NCBI GenBank assembly: GCA_019671005.1
Contig: CM033724.1
Coordinates: forward strand, 25,335,786-25,399,785
Source: Hibiscus mutabilis
Taxonomy: Eukaryota; Streptophyta; Magnoliopsida; Malvales; Malvaceae
Direction of reading: 5' to 3'
Length of the DNA stretch: 64,000 nucleotides
Part shown: positions 1 to 10,180 of the stretch, one piece after another
Position numbering within the stretch: position 1 is the stretch's first letter
Layout: each line of letters opens with the position of its first letter
Program-made: the position numbers and the translations under genes
The notes under the pieces: generated by a model
Databases searched by the model: none
What the model was told of the DNA's origin: nothing
Seen by the model: the letters and a program-made list of their open reading frames with translations, nothing else

Positions 1-828
1 ATTTTCTTCCTTGCTCAACTTCATCTGTCTTCTTCCCAAGTGCCACATGGAGTTCTTCGTAGTTCTCCTTCAATTTCTCAAAGTTGGCCTCGAGTAGCTT
101 CTTCTCCTGTTACAATTGATCAGCTGCTCTTCATTATGCATAACATCAAAGGCTTGGGACTCGACTTTTTTAAATAAATTCTCGGCCAACTTCTTCCTAT
201 CAGCAACTTCATGAGTCTTTTCCCTGAGCTCCTGCTCGAGTACTTCAATCTTTTTACCCAGGTTGTTTATATCACTGAGAAGTACATTTGTTTTCGCTTC
301 ATGCTCTTTTAGTTCTTTATCCTTGGTAGCTATCGAAGAGGCTTTTGCTTGAACTAGCTGTACTAAATTGTTATTCAATTCAATTCCGTTATCCATTTCC
401 TTAGACTTTCGCATAAGCTCCTCTTTCAGCTCCTCAATTTTCACTTCTTGACTTTGTAGTTTCGCAACAAGTTGTCTCATTTTCTCTTCCTGCTCTTTTT
501 GCAGCTTTTCCTTCTCAAGCATGAAAGAATGGTTTTCTTCAACATCCTGTTTCTTTTCGAGTTCAAGTTTCTCCAGTCGGAGATTGAACTCGCTTTCCTT
601 ATTCTTCCATGCATCTTCAGCGCATTTCTTGGCCTCTGCGTATATTTTCTCCAAGCCTTTACAATTGGACTGGAAATTCGAGTACAGTTGGCTGCAAAAG
701 ATGTACTCGATCTGAGAAATTTTGTCCTTTGCTTCCTGAATCGAAGCAACTAGTATGGTGCTTAACCCGGACATATACTTAACATCATTGGTGTCAATTG
801 AAAGCCCTAATTTTGGAGATTGTTCCAT
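1..828 (-). CDS. GR1: GAMMA RESPONSE 1 / COM1 (CtIP-Sae2-like) protein, N-terminal part
   Basis: Partial coding region that continues past the left edge. The start is the ATG at 828 (MEQSPKLG), because a splice acceptor lies two bases upstream and the track's earlier ATG falls inside the intron. The protein shows the GR1 signature block YMSGLSTILVASIQEAKD followed by KISQIEYIFCSQLY (about residues 18-50). After it comes a long heptad-rich, Lys/Glu-rich coiled coil (about residues 75-240). Family knowledge: plant COM1/GR1 is the CtIP/Sae2 homologue that acts with MRN in DNA double-strand-break end resection and meiosis in the nucleus; the N-terminal coiled coil mediates oligomerisation. Oddity: the frame opening at 828 reaches a stop at 70-72. 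The family-like reading (EKKLLEANFEKL, then KKTDEVEQGRK) resumes at 109 in another frame. A 1-bp deletion near 110 is the simplest reason. A 59-nt GT-AG intron (167 to 109 region) would also restore the frame. Identity is recalled from family pattern, not searched. Confidence 0.75.
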
Positions 829-830
829 TC

Positions 831-1201
831 CTGGAATTAACATTGCAAGAACAACCACGTTATACAATTTGAAGACAAAACAATCCGGCTAATTCTGAAT
901 TTAACAAAATATTATTGGGAAAGGGGATATCCATTTTATCTGGCTCGCTAAAAGACCTAAGAAAAACAACACTCTCCTTTGATCTCAAATTTTCAGAGTT
1001 TTGCAATTAGATCTCTAAAGTGTGAAAGAATCTAAAGAAAAGGACATGAATTCAAACTTTTCAAACAAGCTGGAGCCTTTTATCGACAAACAAGCAACGA
1101 GACAAACAAACAAGCAAAAATATAAAACGCGCACAGAAGACCAGAAATGGAACTCAGCAAAAAAAAAAAGAGCAGGGAAATAAAAGAAAAATAAAACTTA
1201 C
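831..1201 (-). other. intron in the 5' UTR of the GR1-like gene
   Basis: On the minus strand a canonical donor GTAAGT begins at 1201 (after ...CCACCGA). A good acceptor, TTAATTCCAG, ends at 831, two bases before the GA-ATG start. The 371-nt interval is AT-rich with poly-A and poly-T runs, as plant introns usually are. The in-frame codons upstream of the true ATG (MYNVVVLAMLIPG) fall in this intron and are not coding. Prediction from splice motifs only; no transcript evidence. Confidence 0.6.
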
Positions 1202-1345
1202 TCGGTGGTTGAATCCAGCAATGAAAGGAGGAAACAAGTTAGGAATGGGCTCAGTAAGTTGCCTTTTGTTTGGAAGCAGTGAAAGAGAGTTGGGAATGGA
1301 GTTTGGCGGAAGCTTGAATTTGAGCCGATGGCTCTCACCGTTGGC
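1202..1345 (-). promoter_or_regulatory. putative first non-coding exon and promoter-proximal region of the GR1-like gene
   Basis: Pyrimidine-rich leader on the minus strand (CTCTCTTTCACTGCTTCC type) just upstream of the predicted donor. The GC-rich stretch near 1330-1350 marks the likely transcription start side. The start site is not resolved. AT-rich DNA beyond 1360 would be the distal promoter. Confidence 0.4.
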
Positions 1346-1584
1346 GGGGAAGATTTGGCTTTTTAATTAAGGGTAATCTTACTATGTGGTCCTTTTTGTT
1401 TAAGGCTTGTTTTATTTTAGTCACCAAATTTAAAAAAGTATTGTTCTAGTCATTTATGTTTTTAACGTTTATTGTTTTGGTCACTCGACCTTTAGCCTTT
1501 GTTAACCTGTTAATATGATGATGTGGCACATTAATAAAATATGTTTTTAAATTTGACTCTTAAACTTCTAAAATTTTATTTTTT
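1346..1584. other. AT-rich spacer, no gene seen
   Basis: AT-rich sequence with several 'gtcac..aaattt' phrases common in plant LTR flanks. No coding region, LTR end or RNA gene is recognisable. It separates the GR1-like gene from the decayed retroelement R1. Confidence 0.4.
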
Positions 1585-2360
1585 TTAGAAACTACTTCAA
1601 ATAGTGAGCAACCGATAGTTGTGTGAATAGAACCATTGTAAGCAAATTCTACAAAAGGTAACCATTCTTCCCAATGACGAGTATTCTTACCAACAACTTT
1701 TCTAATTAAAGCACCCAAAATTCAGCTAATTACCTCGGTTTATCTATTAGTTTGTGGGGGACAAGTAGTAGAATAAAAGAGTTTTGTACCTATCTTTCCC
1801 CACAATACTTTTCAAAAGTGGATAATGAATTTCACATCCCTATCGAAAATAATAGAGCGTGGAACACCATGGAGCCTTACCACCTATCAGGAAAAAAAAT
1901 CAGCTACATGTGTTGCATCATTCGTCTTGTGCTAAGGAATAAAATGTGCCATCTTAGAAAATCTGTCCACAACAACAAATATACTATCTCGACCTTTCTT
2001 GGTACGAGGTAAACCAAGAATGAAGTCTATAGATAAATCAACCCAAGGTGAAGAAGGAATAGGAAGAGGTGTATACAAACCATGAGGTAATACCTTGGAT
2101 TTAGCTTGTTTAAACGTGATGCAAGAAGAACACACCTTTTTTCCCCCATTTTGCTCATATGTGGCCAAACGAAGTGTTCCATAACCATGTTAAGTGTTTA
2201 GTGATGCCAAAATGTCCCATTAAGCCTCCCGAATGTGATTCATGAACTATAAATTCTCGAATGGAGCCTTGTAGGATGCACAATCTATTCATGTGGAAAA
2301 GAAAACCATCTACAAGATAAAACTTGTTAAATGCACCCTGTAGACAATAGTTATAAATAC
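1585..2360 (-). pseudogene. R1 integrase remnant
   Basis: Visible parts are a degraded HHCC zinc region (CSSCITFKQAKSK), then the catalytic-core start VDLSIDFILGLP with RDSIFVVVDRFSKMAHFIP (about 1932-2020). Farther left is the HWEEWLPFVEFAYNGS-type block that ends near 1585. The first catalytic Asp (in IDFILGLP) is present. The C-terminal domain and any chromodomain are absent because the element stops here. The reading frame changes at least twice between the parts. Confidence 0.8.
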
Positions 2361-3000
2361 CTAAAAAATATGGGTATATAAGTCCTTAAAGTGTTCAAAA
2401 CAAAGGATAGTAGCATGCATTTGAGTAATTAAAGTGTACCTTCGAGAAAGTGCATTAGTTACTATGTTATCTTTACCTTTTTTGTACTTGATCACATAAG
2501 GAAAGGATTCAATGAACTCAACCCAACGAGCATGTCTTTTGCTCAAATTACCTTGACCATTTAACCACTTCAAGGATTCGGGGTCGGTATGAATGACAAA
2601 CTCTTTGGGCAGTAGGTAGTGTTGCCAATCTTCAAGTGCATGGACTAAGGTGAGGAGATCCTTATCATAGGTGGAATAGTTGAGTTGTGCTCCTTTTAAC
2701 TTCTTGCTAAAGTAAGCGATTGGTTGTTTTTCTTGTATAAGAACTGTTGCTTTTCTTGTATAAGAAATGCACCTATGCCTACACCTGAGGCATCGTATTC
2801 TAACTCGAAAGTGTTAGAAAAATCTGGAAAGAGAAGAATGGAAGCTGAACAAAGTTTACCTTTTAAGATTTGGAAAGTATCTTCTTGCGCCATACCCCAT
2901 GAAAAACCTACCTTTTTTGATGATTTCAATCAATGGTGCGGCAATGGTGGAGAAATCCTTGACAAAGTGACGGTAGAAGCTTGCTAAGCCATGGAAGGAC
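2361..3000 (-). pseudogene. R1 RNase H domain remnant
   Basis: The 2,696-2,929 segment encodes FQILKGKLCSASILLFPDFS, then FELEYDASGVGIGAFLIQE, the Ty3/Gypsy RNase H entry with its catalytic Asp. The 2,361-2,573 segment encodes WVEFIESFPYVIKYKKGKDN with NALSRR, the RNase H end. The link between them (2,574-2,695) still reads as homologous DNA but is broken by indels. The phrase TTGTTTTTCTTGTATAAGAA is locally duplicated at 2,723-2,765, which breaks the frame. Confidence 0.8.
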
Positions 3001-3805
3001 CTTACCTCGATGATGGAAGTTGGCATGGGTCACTCTTTAATTGCCTTGACCTTTTCAGAATCAACATGGATACCATGGGCACCGCCTAAAAATATAAGTT
3101 TGTCATTACAAAACACACACTTATCCATGTTAGAATATAACCGTTCTTATCTTAGAACTGTGAAAATTGACTGAACATAAAGAAGATGAGAATCAAAAAA
3201 TGGGAGTAGATAAGAATATCATCAAAGTAAACAACAAAATACTTACCTAAAAAGTCCCTTAAAACGTGGTTCATGAGTCGCATGAATGTGCTAGGCTCAT
3301 TAGTCAAGACAAAAGGCATGATTGTCCACTCGTATAACCTGAACTTTGTCTTGAAAGCGGTTTTCCACTCATTTCCTTCATTTCTTCTGATTTGATGATA
3401 ACAACTCTTTGAATCAATCTTTGTAAAGAAACATGCTCCATAAAGTTCATCAAGCATGTCATCTAGGCGTGGGATAGGATGCCTATACTTGATGGTGATT
3501 CGGTTGATGGGTAGGCAATCAACACAAATTTGATATAAACTATATTTCTTAGGCATCAAGAGTACTGGAATGACATAAGGGATAAGACTCTTAAGGATAT
3601 AGCCTTTTTCTAACAACTCTCTCACTTGTCTTTCTAACTCCTTGGTTTTTTCAAGATTACATCGATAAGCTAGTCGCTTTGGAATGGAAAAACCTAGAAT
3701 TAGATCAATATGGTGCTCAATACCTTTCCCGAGCGGCAAATATTTAGGTGGATCATCTAAAGCATCATGAAATTCTTGCAAAAGAGAAAGAAACAAAATA
3801 GGCAA
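3001..3805 (-). pseudogene. R1 reverse transcriptase remnant
   Basis: The longest open stretch of R1 (217 residues, 3,152-3,805). It carries the RT fingers/palm order: LPLGKGIEHHIDL, VRELLEKGYI, VPVLLMPKK, HPIPRLDDMLDEL, FTKIDSKSCYHQI, TIMPFVLTNEPSTFM and the catalytic box YFVVYFDDILIYS. The two Asp of the box are intact. The usual SGYHQI reads SCYHQI and MPFGLTNAPSTF reads MPFVLTNEPSTF, so it is mutated at normally invariant sites. The open frame runs into unrelated residues just after the catalytic box; homology resumes in another frame toward 3,001. Confidence 0.85.
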
Positions 3806-4149
3806 ATTTTCGCTAAGGTTAGAGACTTATAAACAATTTTGCCTAAATTGGACAAGGATGCAAGGTTGTTTTGAGAAGAGGGCTTGTCTCACTTTTTTTT
3901 CACTCGAATTTTTGAACCACTCTTTTATTCTCACAAATGGATTCATTCACCAACCCTGGGCCTTTAATGATTTGGCTTGTTACTACTGGACTCTTTTCTG
4001 TATGCCTTTTTATTATCTTATTTTTGTTGTTCCCACCCCTTCACAAAATCGTTTCATTTTCATTTGATCTTTTTACACATTTTTGGGGTCTAAGGGGGCC
4101 AAGTTGAACTTTTTTCTTTTGTACACAAGGGAATATTTTTTCAACTTAC
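3806..4149 (-). other. R1 spacer between protease and reverse transcriptase
   Basis: Low-complexity T-rich DNA on the plus strand. The positions match the protease-RT linker of the polyprotein, but no frame with recognisable motifs survives. Confidence 0.4.
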
Positions 4150-4500
4150 CATGGTGGGTTATATCTCTATCATACTACCACGGTCTTTCTAGCAACAAGT
4201 GAACGGCTTGCATAGTAATAACATCACACCAAACGTCATCATAATAATTGCCCATATTGAAAGTGATTAATGAACTTTTGATTACCTGTAACTTTGATCC
4301 TTCATGAAGCCATTGTAGATAGTATGGCTTGGGATGGCTCTCATAAGGTAGGTTGAGTGCATCCACTAGATAACTGCTTACAACGTTGCACAACTTCCGC
4401 TATCGATGATGACGGAGTACAATTTGCCATTGATTGATCATCGGGATTGAAAGATGTTGGTTCTTTATAAATCAACATCGTTGGCCCCTTGAATGTTAAG
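4150..4500 (-). pseudogene. R1 aspartic protease remnant
   Basis: A degraded retropepsin. The minus strand near 4,405-4,440 reads VIIDSGS, the DSG-type active site. In the 4,175-4,393 frame follow NVVSSYLVDALNLP, HPKPYYLQWL and DVITMQAVHLLLERPW, which match the flap and the GRPW-like end of plant Ty3/Gypsy proteases. A stop falls right after the active site. In a live element it would cut the Gag-Pol polyprotein. Confidence 0.7.
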
Positions 4501-4639
4501 GGCTTGTAAAATCACCAAACATTTAGGATCATGATCTTCAATGTCATATTTGGTGAGATCAACATCTTCTTCAAACATATTTTCTTTTTCCTTCTCTGAA
4601 TCGGATGAATAGGCTCTACCATCTCGAATAAGGAAAAGT

Positions 4640-5700
4640 CATTGATTGGGGCAATCACGTTGTAATGGCCTTGTCCTTTGTATTTGAAACATTCAATATC
4701 TCTAGTCCGGGCTTGACTTTAGGAGAATTCAACCATAAGAGGAGATTTGGCCGATAATTTGGTTCTATCTCTCCCGATTGATGTTGGTGCGACCTTCTTG
4801 GGCTTAGATCTACTAGAGTCGACCAAAGTTTTAGTAGTATTTGACAAAGGTGAAGGTGAAGATGTACCTTTATCATATGGATAGTATGCCCCTTTTTGAA
4901 ACTTTCACTTTTGTTGGATCTCAATGGCAATGGCTCTTTGAAGTGCCTCTGAAATGTCGACATGTGTTTGAAGCTCTAGGACATCAAGGATGTTGTCATG
5001 AAGTCCCACAAAGAACATTGCCAAGGTGTCATCTTCCTCTTCTTGGATCTCGGCTTTTTGGATCAAGGTTTCCATCTATTTGTAGTATTCTTTGACGGTT
5101 CTACTACATTGTTGCAATCTTTGGAGCCTTTGTTTAAGCTCTTGTTGGTACTGTGGAGGAATGACACCCCTCCGCATGATGTATTTGAGCTCCTTCCACA
5201 AGCGTAATCTACCCTCCCCATTAGTGTTTCTAGTCTTTTTCAATTGAGTCCACCAAACTAGAGCAGAGTCAAAAAGCTGACAAACTATCATCTGGACTTG
5301 TTCTCCGTCTGGACATGGGTAGTAGGAGAAGACAAGGTCGACTTTGCTTTCCCAATCACAATAATCGTTTGGGTCATACTTTCCCTTGAATGGAAGAATG
5401 ATGATCTTTGGTTTTGAAAAGATATAACCATCTTCGGCAGCTTGTCTGGGCTCATCAAAGGTTGATTACGCCTTGCTTGCATAGGTTCCATACGGTTGTT
5501 GCCTTCTAAGTTGAGTCATTTTTGTCTTGGTGGGTCCACTTGTTCAACTACTTGGGTGGATGTTACATTTTAGGTGGAACTTATCTATCCTCTCTCATGG
5601 TTCATACCTCTACTTTGGTTCATGTGAGCCTTGCTAATATCTCAGTGAGAGAATTTGCTATTTGAGCCATATCAGTGGTCTGAACTACTAGTTCGTGTGC
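4640..5700 (-). pseudogene. R1 gag remnant
   Basis: The segment at 5,076-5,291 encodes FDSALVWWTQLKK, RLWKELKYIMRRGVIPPQY and RLQRLQQCSRTVKEYYK, the Retrotrans_gag core. Around 4,660-4,720 a collapsed zinc knuckle can be read as CFKYKGQGHYN: the second Cys and last Cys of CCHC are lost. Frames are interrupted throughout. The methionine-rich N-terminal part lies near 5,400-5,700. Confidence 0.7.
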
Positions 5701-6225
5701 TTTGTTGGAGTCCTTTGTTATCATAAAAATTACTCAAAAAAATTTTAGAAGGAAAAAGAAAATAAGATAAAAATCTCATGAATCACTCCAAAAAAGAAAT
5801 ACTTAGCCATACAAGTAAGTCAATCTCGTACTCTTTAAAGGATTTCCTGCCACAATTTAACAAGTTATATTGGAGTTTGAATCCTAGCAAAAGAGTCCTA
5901 AGTAACTAAGAATCCAAAGAAAGAAAGACTCCGATTGAGATATAGTTGCAAGGAGATAGGAGCTTTGCAACTTTTAATCCTACTAACACAATAAAGAAAA
6001 TATGTTAGTTGATGTATAAGAATCAATGAAAGCATGATAAATGAACCTTGTATCTATGAATCAAATCAACTGAAATTGAGTAGTTACCCAACACGAAAAC
6101 AACTTCAAAAATGAAATCCAAGATGAATCCAAAAGCACAAGCACCCAGGCGGACGTGGGAAGCAGCGGTGGAGGATGATGTTTCATGTGGTGGCTTTTGG
6201 TGGTTGGCTGCAACAAGAGCAAATG
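5701..6225. other. R1 leader / spacer, no gene seen
   Basis: AT-rich, A-rich on the plus strand, with no open frame of note. It lies where the untranslated leader of R1 should be, but no tRNA primer site or LTR end could be found before the E1 LTR begins at 6,226. Confidence 0.4.
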
Positions 6226-6649
6226 TGTAACCCCCTCGACCCGGCCTAGACGCCCGACCGAACTGAGAGAGCTACATTAGGTTTGCCGAAGTAAACCATA
6301 GTAAGGTTACGAAAAGTTAGTCCTTCTTTTTCCTTTTATCTTGACTAAATGCAAATTATTAGTCCTACATGTACATACTTGCAGCAGGTGAATTCTTGAA
6401 GGAAACGAATCACAAAGGGCAACCAAACGCAACATATTCATACGAGGACTAAAATGTAAATCTTTTAAATTAAAGGACCACAATGGAATTTAATATTACC
6501 AATCCTCAATTAGTCCATTTACATGCCCACATGTCAAAATTTAGGTTAATATAATCATCCAAACTCATACACTGTATCATCAACATTTAGGGACTAAAAT
6601 GAGAGAAAACATAATTGCATTTCCATGACATTACCATATTTGCTTGCCA

Positions 6650-6985
6650 TTCGTATCGATACGCAGTCACCCGTATCGATACAGTATATTAGCCTCGTTT
6701 CGATACACCGCGTGTCATACCAGTAAGCCCAACTGAAAATAACGGCCATTTTGAAAGTTCTCAACAACCGTACCGGTACGCCTTATGTGTGTTTTGGTAC
6801 ACGGGTTCCATAAAAAAAATTTCCAGTAGCGTCAAATTGTACCGATACTACCTAGTCTGTACCGATACGCTAAGCTTAAATAGCTTAACCGTACCGGTAC
6901 ATGAACACCTGTATCGATCCCATGTGCCTAATTTCGCCGAGCCGTACTGATACAGTCCTACGCGTATCGGTATGCCTAGGCCTAT
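6650..6985 (-). repeat. CGTACCGATACG-type dyad island in E1 LTR
   Basis: About eleven degenerate, self-complementary 12-mers of the form CGTAYCGRTACG lie 15-70 bases apart (for example at 6,655, 6,675, 6,769, 6,862, 6,890). The last two (6,943-6,953 and 6,963-6,974) form the hairpin found at the same place in every LTR of the window. Confidence 0.8.
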
Positions 6986-7879
6986 AATGTCACTTTTAGC
7001 TGGTTTTTCATACAAATCTAGATGCATTTGGGTCCTAGCAACTTGTGTACATACATATAAGCATCCAACAATACCTATCACAACACTTGCACCATGATTT
7101 AGCAACAAAACAAGCTTATACTTCCGTACGGATTACTCTAAACATACCAAAACGCTCAAACATTCCAGCACAAGCGTCATACCAGTATCACTTCCATACC
7201 ATATTCAGCATGTTAAGCTCAACAAAGCATGCCATCTAACAAAACCATCTAATCGCATACCTAGGTAACCACATAACATCAACCATTATGCACAAAAGGC
7301 ATAACCACATCAATCAAACTCCAAAATCACAGCATTACACATGCACAAAACTTGGGAATAACAGAATTACAAATCCCAAAATCCATGGCGAACACATTGC
7401 CTTATTAACCGAAAACTAAAATCGAGTTCATACACAAATAGTCTTGTCTTTGGATCACTACAACTTTGCCTTTGCTGCCCCAAGCCTTAATACTCTGCAT
7501 CATTAGGAAAAAGAGAGCATAAGCACACTTGCTTAGTAAGGATGCTCTTAAAACAATAATGCATTAAAACCCTTGAAAACCAAACACTTGTTTTCAAACC
7601 ATGCTTACGACCTAAGCAAGTTCCAATGATTCCCATTCACAACATGCATATCGACCATATGCAAAACATTATAATCCACATGCTCAAGTCCCCAAAGCAT
7701 TATATACAAAATCATACTTAAATTCCAAAGCATTAAATCATAAACCATGCTTAATTTCCAAAGCATAAAATCATAAACCATGCTTAAATCCTAAAGCATA
7801 AATCATAAACCATGCTTAAATCCCAAAGCATAAAAATAGGTTCAACAAAGGAACTTTCATATATTGGCCATTATAGTGA

Positions 7880-8120
7880 CCTTGGATAGTCGACCACTAT
7901 CCTTGATTAGCCTACCGCTAATCTTTAGTTAATCGACCGTTAACTTTACACATCGGATACACAGATCTCCCTTAATGACCGACCATCATCAAGGCCACAC
8001 CATGACGACCGCATGAGTTAACAACCTTGCCAACCGCAAGCTTTACATCAACTAGGGGAACTGACCGCTCAACCCAAGTGATAGCAACATAGTCCGAGTA
8101 GCCGACTGCTATACCTCAAG
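7880..8120 (-). repeat. hairpin series with GACC-type loop in E1 LTR
   Basis: Consecutive short inverted repeats with different stems around a similar 5-base loop: GGATAGT/ACTATCC (loop CGACC), GATTAGC/GCTAATC (loop CTACC), GTTAA/TTAAC (loop TCGACCG), CATG/CATG (loop ACGACCG), CTTGC/GCAAG (loop CAACC), TAGC/GCTA (loop CGACT). The motif CATCGGATACAC sits inside the series. Confidence 0.75.
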
Positions 8121-9044
8121 GACCCTTAACCACGATTGATTTTTAAACCTATTATAGTGCACTTTATCCTATGGCATGCCAACTATATCTAAATGTTTTC
8201 TCACCATGTCACATAGCCAATATATCATTTACAAAACCATTTACGCATTGTTTTACAACGCTTTACACAAAATCCCTACATATGCAATTCACATTGCCAT
8301 AGCAATATCACATTCCTGACCGGAATAAAAACCAATGCTCACAAGCATTTGGCATACTTTTAAGCCATTGTATATGTACTTAAAAATCATGCATTTATAG
8401 TAAGTAAAACCAACCATGTTTACGACCAAAACATGAAACACACATGTTCATATCCGAACTGATATTAAAGAGCAAAGGAGGGAAACTTACTTCCAAGCTT
8501 AGGTAAGTGTTTCAAACTTAGCCTAAACTTCCAAATCCACTTCCAAACCTTTGAAAGACTTTTAAAACCGTTTCCACTCATTGATGCCACTTCTCCTTGC
8601 TTGCTACCGGGAAACAAGCTCCCGACAAGCCTCAAACCACCTTAAGATGCTACGCCTTGATTATCCCCTATTTCGGTCACACAAAATCAGAGAAAACATG
8701 CATTAAAATGCATCCAACTCTCTGTTTCAAACCAAAACCCGTAGCTCTCAAGATGCCTAGTCAAAACTCATTTTCCAAAAATAGTTCTCAAACAGTCACC
8801 TTTAAAAATAGTTTTCAAAAATTGCATTTTGGTCACTATAGCCAAAATGTCACCCTTCCAAAGCTCATTTTCGGAAATTTCTTTCACCAATATTTTAAAT
8901 ATATTAAAACATAATTTTTAAACATTTTCCATAATTTTATCTTTCAAAAAATATTCGCTCCCGAATTTGACTCGGATCTCTAACCCGGTCCACTAGACCG
9001 TCTAATAGCCCCAAAACTGCTAGGCCCAAAACTGGGGCGTTACA

Positions 9045-9068
9045 ACTCTCCCCCTCTTAAGAAATTTC
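9045..9068 (-). promoter_or_regulatory. E1 polypurine tract
   Basis: Minus-strand AAGAGGGGGAGAG directly abuts the LTR start. This is the plus-strand priming site of reverse transcription. The same sequence precedes the 3' LTRs of E3 and E4. Confidence 0.85.
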
Positions 9069-9072
9069 ATCC

Positions 9073-9962
9073 TCAAAATTTACCTAGAGGAAAAAGATGC
9101 GAAAATTGCTCCAATATAGCCGCCTTGCTTGCCCAAGTCGCTTCCTCAACACCCCGATGTCGCCACAAGACTTTAACCAGTTCTATCGTTTTACCCCGTT
9201 GAACCTTCCTACTGGAATCAAGGATTTCCACCGGCTCCTCATCAAAGGATAAATCCAGTCTTAACTCAATATGCTCCACCGGCATAACATGCGAAGGATC
9301 TGACCGATACCTCCGTAACATGGATATATAGAACACATCATGTATTTTCTCAAGTTCGAAAGGCAATCTCAACCTATAAGCCATAGGACCAACCCGCTCC
9401 ACAATCTCATATGGTGCAATAAACCTCGAACTAAGCTTACCCTTACGTCCAAACTGCATCACCTTCTTCCATGGTGACACTTTCAAGAACACGCGATCGC
9501 CCACTGCATATTCAATTTCCCTACACTTTAAATCCGCGTCAGATTTCTGCCGATCCCCAACCGCTTTCAAGCGATCACATACAAGTTTAACTTTCTCATC
9601 CATGTCTATCAACACATGCAGTAAGGAAACATGCTTTTCCCCTACCTCAGCCCAACACAAGGGCGTACGACACCTCTGGCCATACAGTGCCTCATACGGT
9701 GCCATTTGAATACTCGCTTTATAGCTATTGATCTAAACGAATTCAACCAAAGGTATATGCTTTTCTCAGGTTCCTTGGAATTCAATAATACAACACCTCG
9801 ACATATCCTCCAAGACCTGGATAACACGCTCAGACTGTCCATCCATTTGAGGATGATGCGCGGTACTGAAACTCAACCTCGAACCTAAAGCCAGATGTAA
9901 ATATCTCCAAAACCTTGATGTGAACCTCAAATCTCTATCCGAAACAATAAACTTTGGTACCC
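9073..9962 (-). pseudogene. E1 integrase C-terminal half with chromodomain
   Basis: A 210-residue open segment (9,073-9,705) begins at the APYEALYGQRCRTPLCW block of the integrase core. It continues through the GPY/F-type module (SSRFIAPYEIVERVGPMAYR), then HDVFYISMLRRYRSDPSHV, and ends in a short chromodomain (ELVKVLWRHRGVEEATW...). The chromodomain places the element among the Tekay/Del chromoviruses, where it targets integration. Upstream (9,706-9,962) the core continues in other frames (GQSERVIQVLEDM) with stops. The homology ends abruptly at 9,962, at the edge of a foreign LTR fragment, so the N-terminal integrase, RNase H and RT of E1 are missing. Confidence 0.85.
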
Positions 9963-10180
9963 TGTTAAATGTTCAAAAGTGCTATTTTTATTACCCTTTT
10001 TACTCATATTATTGTTAGACTTAGGCTCATATTAGTTGCATAATTAGTCATTCATGCATTAATTCATGTTTTTTTCCACCGTTGTGCTTGATTACATAAC
10101 TTGGTGGTTTTTGTAGAAAAAGATACTGCTTTGGTGTGTTTTTGTGTGTGCAAAATCAATTGCGAAAGCAGGCAACCACA
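9963..10180 (+). repeat. LTR fragment of an Athila-like element, plus orientation
   Basis: Starts TGTTAAATGTTCAAAAG and can be followed for about 215 bases as the reverse complement of the LTR part at 13,400-13,612 and 17,970-18,183 (shared phrases TAATTAGTCATTCATGC and AACTTGGTGGTTTTTGT). Only the first part of the LTR is present, with no partner LTR. It lies exactly between two overlapping integrase pieces (E1 and E2), marking a recombination scar. Confidence 0.8.

Larger units (their letters stand above)
1585..6225 (-). mobile_element. R1: decayed Ty3/Gypsy retrotransposon, no LTRs recognised
   Basis: Reading from right to left, the order is gag, protease, reverse transcriptase, RNase H, integrase: the Ty3/Gypsy order on the minus strand. 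The copy ends at the integrase catalytic core (left, about 1585). On the right it runs through an untranslated leader to 6,225, where the LTR of E1 abuts. No LTR, PBS or PPT of its own is visible. Its reverse transcriptase (GIEHHIDLILG, AYRCN...ETK-like block, LPINRITIKYRHPIPRLDDM) is clearly a different lineage from the Tekay-like elements that fill the rest of the window. The lineage is not assigned. Many stops and shifts, so it is old. Confidence 0.85.
6226..9044 (-). repeat. E1 3' LTR (Tekay/Del-like, 2.8 kb)
   Basis: On the plus strand it starts TGTAACCCCCTCGACCCGGC and ends GGGGCGTTACA, so in element orientation it is TGTAACGCCCC...GGGGGTTACA with TG/CA ends. It is directly followed by a polypurine tract and integrase, which makes it the 3' LTR of a minus-strand element. 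Compared by eye with the LTR at 22,169-25,507, it lacks about 0.8 kb between about 8,775 and the GTCACC phrase (equivalent to about 24,450-25,260). Flanking 5-mers (AAATG left) do not match the right end of E2 (TAACT), so E1 and E2 are not the two ends of one clean insertion. Confidence 0.9.

Noticed and set aside
472..753. Plus-strand open frames of 93 and 64 residues over the GR1-like gene
   Set aside because: They are the antisense of the conserved coiled-coil reading frame.
1343..1350. Possible E2F-like site (minus strand TTCCCCGCC) upstream of the GR1-like gene
   Set aside because: One base off the usual consensus, single copy, and the start site is unknown.
8597..8914. 105-residue plus-strand open frame in the E1 LTR
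   Set aside because: Antisense to the LTR, not conserved in E2 or the other LTRs, low-complexity composition.
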